From: Chitinophaga niabensis | GTDB lineage: Bacteria; Bacteroidota; Bacteroidia; Chitinophagales; Chitinophagaceae | Direction: 5' to 3' | Length of the DNA: 64,000 nucleotides | Assembly: GCA_017849435.1 (NCBI GenBank) | Contig: JAFIGY010000014.1 | Coordinates: 85,290-149,289, forward strand | Part shown: positions 60,500 to 64,000 of the stretch, piece by piece | Numbering within the stretch: position 1 is the first letter of the stretch | Layout of the letters: each line of letters starts with the position of its first letter | Position numbers and translations under genes: made by a program | Notes under the pieces: generated by a model | Database searches by the model: none | Told to the model about the DNA's origin: nothing | The model's input: the letters and a program-made list of their open reading frames with translations, nothing else

Positions 60500-60627
60500 G
60501 CAGTTAATATTTTGAACAAAAATAGACCCTCATGCCGAGGGGAGGGGTCAAATTTAAACAAATGGCCCAAATACGACGCAAGCGGTTAAAATTGTTATTT
60601 TTGTAAGGTAGGACAGGCTATTTCATT

Positions 60628-61125
60628 ATGATCAAAGCAACTGTGAACGGCCAGCGGCCGTTTGAGATAACCCCGGACGGGGATGTGCAATGTGACGGGA
60701 AGAAAGTGGACTGGAGCGCGGTACAGCTGCCTTCCGGCGGATTCAGCATATTGATGGACGGGAAAAGTTTCGTGGCGCAGGTCGTGAAGATCGACCGGGA
60801 GACGAAAACGCTGACCTTTCAGATCGGGCAATCACTTTATGAAGTGGCGCTGGAAGAGCCGATGGACCGGTTACTGGCGGCCATGGGTATCAGTGAAGCA
60901 GCTTCGCGGAAGGTCAACGACATCAAAGCACCGATGCCCGGCATGGTGCTAAAGGTGTTGGTTACCCCGGGCCAGGCGATCCACAAAGGGGATCCGGTGC
61001 TGATCCTGGAGGCCATGAAGATGGAGAATGTGTTCAAGGCCACTGAAAGCGCCGTGGTAAAGGAAATAAAAGTCTCCGAGCGCACCGCGGTGGAAAAAGG
61101 GGAAGTATTAATTGTGCTGGAATAA
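60628..61125 (+). CDS. Biotin carboxyl carrier protein
   Basis: A 165-aa carrier subunit of a biotin-dependent carboxylase. The C-terminal 70 residues form the biotinyl domain, with the biotinylation site in VLILEAMKMENVFKA (Lys131) and the strand APMPGMVLKVLVTPGQAIHKGD. The N-terminal half is beta-rich (TVNGQRPFEITPDGDVQCDG). This form, which starts with a beta domain and lacks the long Pro/Ala linker of AccB, is usual for the carrier of propionyl- or methylcrotonyl-CoA-type carboxylases in Bacteroidota. The carboxylase subunits are not adjacent, so the complex cannot be fixed. A TATTTTTG box lies at 60596-60603. Confidence 0.92.
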   Translation: MIKATVNGQRPFEITPDGDVQCDGKKVDWSAVQLPSGGFSILMDGKSFVAQVVKIDRETKTLTFQIGQSLYEVALEEPMDRLLAAMGISEAASRKVNDIKAPMPGMVLKVLVTPGQAIHKGDPVLILEAMKMENVFKATESAVVKEIKVSERTAVEKGEVLIVLE

Positions 61126-61144
61126 TATTTGTTAGTGTAACGTT

Positions 61145-62608
61145 ATGCATCGATTTAAACTGAAATTGTTATATCTGTTCTGCTGCCTGCTGATGGCAAC
61201 CGGCCTGGCGGCGCAGGACGCATCGTATTTCGTGTATATCCAGCACGAAAAGCAGCTGCCGTTCTATGTGAAGGTGGACGGGAAGGTGTTGAGCAGCTCT
61301 ATCAAAGGGTATGTGATCCTGCCCAAACTGCAGGAAGGGAAAGTACCGGTGACCATCGGTTTTCCCAAAAACGAATCGCCCGAGCAGCAGTTCGTGCTTC
61401 GGCTCAATGGCAGCCGGGACTATGGCTACCTTCTGAAAAATGTTGACGACAAGGAGTATGCACTGTATGACCTGCAGACCTTTGCTACTCTGAAATCCTC
61501 CACAGCCGGTTCTTCCGGGGAAACTACCGTTACCCGTGTATCCAGCGAACATGCCACAAAGGAACAGAAAGAACTCATTAATCAGGTGCAGTCAGAAGTA
61601 GAGACTGCCCTGTCGAAGAAAACAGATACTCCGCCGCCTGTTGCCGGTGAATCGAAAAAGAAAGGCAGTTTTGCACAGGCATTGGACAAGGTAGTGACGG
61701 ATGACCGTCCGGATGATATGCCCGTTGAAACCCCGGTCAAGCCCAAACCGACGCCCGTTGCAGAAACACCGATAGCGGTAACGCCACCGCCGGCAGCCAC
61801 GGAAACGGAAGCTCCGGCTAAAAAGCCCCGGGGCAGGAAGAACGGCCGCAAAGACCGGGAAGGGCTCACGGAAGAAGAACAGGCTTTACTGCACAGTGTA
61901 ATGGAAGACGAGAAGAAGGCCGCTGCAGATGAAGCCGTGGCGGAGGCTCCCAAAGAAGAGCCCAAAACAACAACGGAGCAGCCTGTGGAGGAAACGCCGG
62001 TGAAGAAAGAAAAGAAAGTACGTAAAAAGAAAGATCAGCCTGAGCCTGAGTTCATCAACTTTGGCGAAACCACCGCTCCCGCTGCTGCAGGGAAAACGGT
62101 AGAAAAGGCAGCAGAGGCTGCTCCCGTTATCACGGAAGAAAAAACCGACATGAGTGCGAAGGAAGTCCGGGACGCCAAACGTCAGAAACGCAAAGCAGAA
62201 CGGGAAGCCGGCGAGCGGGCGGCATTTGTGAAGGACAGTATTGCCAATGCCGATTTCAATACAACATCTGCGGAAACTTCCACGAGGGAAAGCAAGCTGA
62301 AGATGATCAATTCCGATTGCGGGAAGATACTTGAGGTAGATGCATTCCGTAAGCTGCTGCGCACCATGAACGGCAAAAAGAGTGATGCGGACATGGTGGA
62401 TGCGTTCCGGAAAGGGACCCGTTCCGTTTGTGTGAGCACAGAGCAGGTGCGTGCGCTGGCGCAGCTTATCTCCGCGGAAGAGAGCCGTTATCAGCTTCTG
62501 GATGCGGCTTATGCCAGAACTTATGACACCCAGAATTTCGGCACGCTCTCCGATCTGCTGCGGGAAGATTATTACAAGGGGCGTTTCAGGGCTATGATCA
62601 GGAAATAA
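61145..62608 (+). CDS. DUF4476-type exported protein with long charged linker
   Basis: A 487-aa exported protein (signal peptide KLKLLYLFCCLLMATGLAAQ). The N-terminal 110 residues are a beta domain (SYFVYIQHEKQLPFYVKVDGKVLSSSIKGYVILPKL). A low-complexity linker rich in Lys, Glu, Pro, Ala and Thr takes residues 130-370. The C-terminal domain of about 100 residues (MINSDCGKILEVDAFRKLLRTM; TRSVCVSTEQVRALAQLISAEESRYQLLDAAYARTYD) matches DUF4476 as I know it. Function unknown; an envelope or gliding-related scaffold is possible but unsupported. It lies 19 bp after the biotin carrier gene. Confidence 0.82.
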   Translation: MHRFKLKLLYLFCCLLMATGLAAQDASYFVYIQHEKQLPFYVKVDGKVLSSSIKGYVILPKLQEGKVPVTIGFPKNESPEQQFVLRLNGSRDYGYLLKNVDDKEYALYDLQTFATLKSSTAGSSGETTVTRVSSEHATKEQKELINQVQSEVETALSKKTDTPPPVAGESKKKGSFAQALDKVVTDDRPDDMPVETPVKPKPTPVAETPIAVTPPPAATETEAPAKKPRGRKNGRKDREGLTEEEQALLHSVMEDEKKAAADEAVAEAPKEEPKTTTEQPVEETPVKKEKKVRKKKDQPEPEFINFGETTAPAAAGKTVEKAAEAAPVITEEKTDMSAKEVRDAKRQKRKAEREAGERAAFVKDSIANADFNTTSAETSTRESKLKMINSDCGKILEVDAFRKLLRTMNGKKSDADMVDAFRKGTRSVCVSTEQVRALAQLISAEESRYQLLDAAYARTYDTQNFGTLSDLLREDYYKGRFRAMIRK

Positions 62609-62693
62609 TATTTGTTCCGGATATAGTGCAAATGGTGAATAGCGGAAGTGTTATTCACCATTTGTCGTTTTTAAATCCCTACTTTCGCGCATC

Positions 62694-63437
62694 ATGGCCA
62701 GATATTTCATTGAAGTAGCTTATATAGGCACCCGTTACAGCGGGTTCCAGGTGCAGGAGAACGCCGTTACCATACAATCGGAGATTGACCGGGCAATGAG
62801 TCTGCTGATGCGGGAACAGATCGTATCCACGGGCTCCAGTCGTACCGATGCCGGTGTACACGCGCGGCAGAACTTCCTGCATTTCGATATAGCACAGCCA
62901 TTGCATCCGCAGTTCATTTACAAGATGAATGCGATACTGCCGCCGGATATTGTGGTTAAGGCCGTATACCCTGTGCCCGATGATCTTCACAGTCGTTTTG
63001 CCGCCACTGCGCGGGTATATGCGTATACGTTATACACCTTCAAGGATCCATTTTTGCGGGATCGCGGGTATTATTTCCCTTACCGGATGGATATGGATCA
63101 GTTGCGTACGGCTGCGGAGACCGTGCGGGAGTATACTGATTTTTCCACTTTTTCCAAGCGGAATACCCAGGTGAAGACGTTCAATTGCAGGATCAGGGAA
63201 TCATGGTGGGAGGAAACAGAAGGGCGTATAGTCTATCACGTTAGTGCCAATCGTTTTTTGCGTGGGATGGTGCGTGGATTGGTGGGCACGATGTTGCGGG
63301 TAGGGCGTGGAAAGCTTACGCTGGAAGAGTTTCGCGGGGTGATAGAGAGCAGGGATTGTACGCGTGCGGACTTTGCGGTACCGCCGGAAGGGTTGTGCCT
63401 GATGCAGGTCGAGTATCCGGAAGGGTTATTGGGATGA
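62694..63437 (+). CDS. truA: tRNA pseudouridine(38-40) synthase
   Basis: A 247-aa enzyme that converts uridines 38-40 of tRNA anticodon arms to pseudouridine. The start MARYFIEVAYIGTRYSGFQVQ and the catalytic motif GSSRTDAGVHA (Asp52) are diagnostic. Further blocks are LPPDIVVKAVYPVPDDLHSRFAATARVYAY, DFSTFSKRNTQVKTFNC and FLRGMVRGLVGTMLRVGRGKL. Normal length. It lies upstream of the rRNA operon promoters on the same strand. Confidence 0.97.
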   Translation: MARYFIEVAYIGTRYSGFQVQENAVTIQSEIDRAMSLLMREQIVSTGSSRTDAGVHARQNFLHFDIAQPLHPQFIYKMNAILPPDIVVKAVYPVPDDLHSRFAATARVYAYTLYTFKDPFLRDRGYYFPYRMDMDQLRTAAETVREYTDFSTFSKRNTQVKTFNCRIRESWWEETEGRIVYHVSANRFLRGMVRGLVGTMLRVGRGKLTLEEFRGVIESRDCTRADFAVPPEGLCLMQVEYPEGLLG

Positions 63438-63530
63438 AAAAATGTGACGGGCTGGAAGGCTTTGTGGGTGAGGGTTTCCGGCGATCATGCGATTCTGTTT
63501 TCAGAAAATTTGAAAAATATTTTGAAAACA

Positions 63531-63563
63531 TTTGGAAGTGAAAGAAAAAAGTTTCTACCTTTG
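63531..63563 (+). promoter_or_regulatory. rRNA operon promoter P1
   Basis: TTTG (63531-63534), 21 bp, TACCTTTG (63556-63563), then CATCCC. The stretch 63500-63555 before and within it is A/T-rich, like an UP element. Same spacing as P2. Confidence 0.75.
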
Positions 63564-63695
63564 CATCCCGCTAACACGGAAAACACATAGTTCTTTACAC
63601 ATTCTTCTTCTTGACTGTATCGTTCAAACACTTGATGGTAGTGGTTTTCCGAGGTTGCTTAATCAAAAAAAAGATTAAAAAAATCTTCAGAAAAA

Positions 63696-63728
63696 TTTGG
63701 AAGGAAATAAAAATTTCTGATACCTTTG
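63696..63728 (+). promoter_or_regulatory. rRNA operon promoter P2
   Basis: TTTG (63696-63699), 21 bp, TACCTTTG (63721-63728), then CACTCCC. It is preceded by an A-rich tract (63663-63695). It starts the rRNA leader about 260 nt before the 16S sequence. Confidence 0.75.
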
Positions 63729-63734
63729 CACTCC

Positions 63735-63990
63735 CATCGAAACGAGGTCATTGAAAAAAAAATAAAGTAAGATGTAAGCCGGAGGGCTTGAGGGGTTCGT
63801 TGCCCCGCATTGTTACGGATCCCGCCGGGGAAGTCAGGGGCGAAAAGCCCGGGACAGGCGGGGAGCTCTTTGAAAGTATGGAAACAACAGCAGGTCACCA
63901 GTGATGGTGACAGCAGGTAATGTACGCGATAACATTAAATTGAAACGTCTGATTTTCGAGAGAAAATTAAGTCAGTTCAAACAACTCATT
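63735..63990 (+). ncRNA. rRNA operon leader with boxA-like site
   Basis: Structured 5' leader of the rRNA precursor. Seen are a GGGG-N7-CCCC hairpin near 63790-63810, an outer stem CCCGCC/GGCGGG around 63820-63863, a boxA-like antitermination sequence GCTCTTTGAA (63865-63874), and the hairpin GTCACC-N6-GGTGAC (63894-63911). No open frame covers the region. With P1 and P2 it explains the 563-bp stretch after truA. Confidence 0.7.
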
Positions 63991-64000
63991 TACAATGGAG
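63991..64000 (+). rRNA. 16S rRNA, first bases only
   Basis: The window ends in TACAATGGAG, which in Bacteroidota is the start of 16S rRNA just before AGTTTGATCCTGGCTCAG. Only about 10 nt are present, so this rests on the leader context and the match of the 5' end. Confidence 0.72.

Overview
The window reads as a stretch of chromosome from a Bacteroidota bacterium of the Chitinophagaceae type (Chitinophaga-like). The signs are three SusC/SusD outer-membrane loci, FecR/ECF sigma switches of the Bacteroidota kind, lipoproteins of the DUF5017, DUF5689 and DUF4476 families, RteC-like regulators, and promoters of the Bacteroidota form (TTTG, then 19-21 bp, then TAnnTTTG). Genus assignment is inference; no complete rRNA gene is present, although the last ten bases look like the first bases of 16S rRNA.

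Layout. 1-5.6 kb: the end of a glycan locus (partial SusC, SusD with an unusual insertion, DUF5017 lipoprotein, GH88 unsaturated glucuronyl hydrolase). 5.6-8.7 kb: LytS/LytR-type two-component pair behind an EreA/ChaN-like protein. 8.8-16.4 kb: a self-regulated locus (ECF sigma, FecR, STN-bearing SusC, SusD, LamG lipoprotein). 16.5-19.6 kb: a lone receiver protein and an ECF42-type sigma operon with YciI/DGPF, VOC and DinB proteins. 19.8-22.9 kb: a broken glycosidase gene, a MORN-repeat protein, a polysaccharide deacetylase and a 3-hydroxyisobutyrate-dehydrogenase-like enzyme. 23.1-24.1 kb: a two-gene DUF6232-like/GDK-motif module ending at a tRNA-Glu. 24.2-25.4 kb: a divergent HxlR/SDR pair. 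25.4-30.6 kb: an unusual regulatory island, with FecR and ECF sigma divergent to each other and the sigma followed by three RteC-like genes. 30.7-34.9 kb: GH20 hexosaminidase, M1 aminopeptidase and a DUF1345 membrane protein. 35-44.1 kb: a collagen-like lipoprotein, then a third SusC/SusD locus with DUF5689 and a Tat-exported Gfo/Idh/MocA oxidoreductase. 44.3-45.9 kb: an acyltransferase, a dinD remnant and a second identical tRNA-Glu. 46-49.8 kb: gap, pgk and an M20 peptidase. 50-53.8 kb: response regulator, LemA, two TPM proteins and DUF1835, with AT-rich palindromic repeats between them. 53.8-57.8 kb: an apparent D-amino-acid/dipeptide operon (GntP permease, RidA, D-threonine-aldolase-like enzyme, M19 dipeptidase). 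57.9-63.4 kb: a second M1 peptidase, a biotin carrier protein, a DUF4476 protein and truA. 63.5-64 kb: tandem promoters and leader of an rRNA operon.

How the parts work together. The SusC/D loci import oligosaccharides or similar ligands, which surface lipoproteins capture and periplasmic enzymes (GH88, GH20, Gfo/Idh/MocA) process. The middle locus controls itself through the STN domain, FecR and sigma. The items most worth following are the sigma/FecR plus RteC-like array, the small DUF6232/GDK module at the 3' end of a tRNA gene, the shared extended promoter of all four stable-RNA promoters, and the two decayed genes (glycosidase and dinD).
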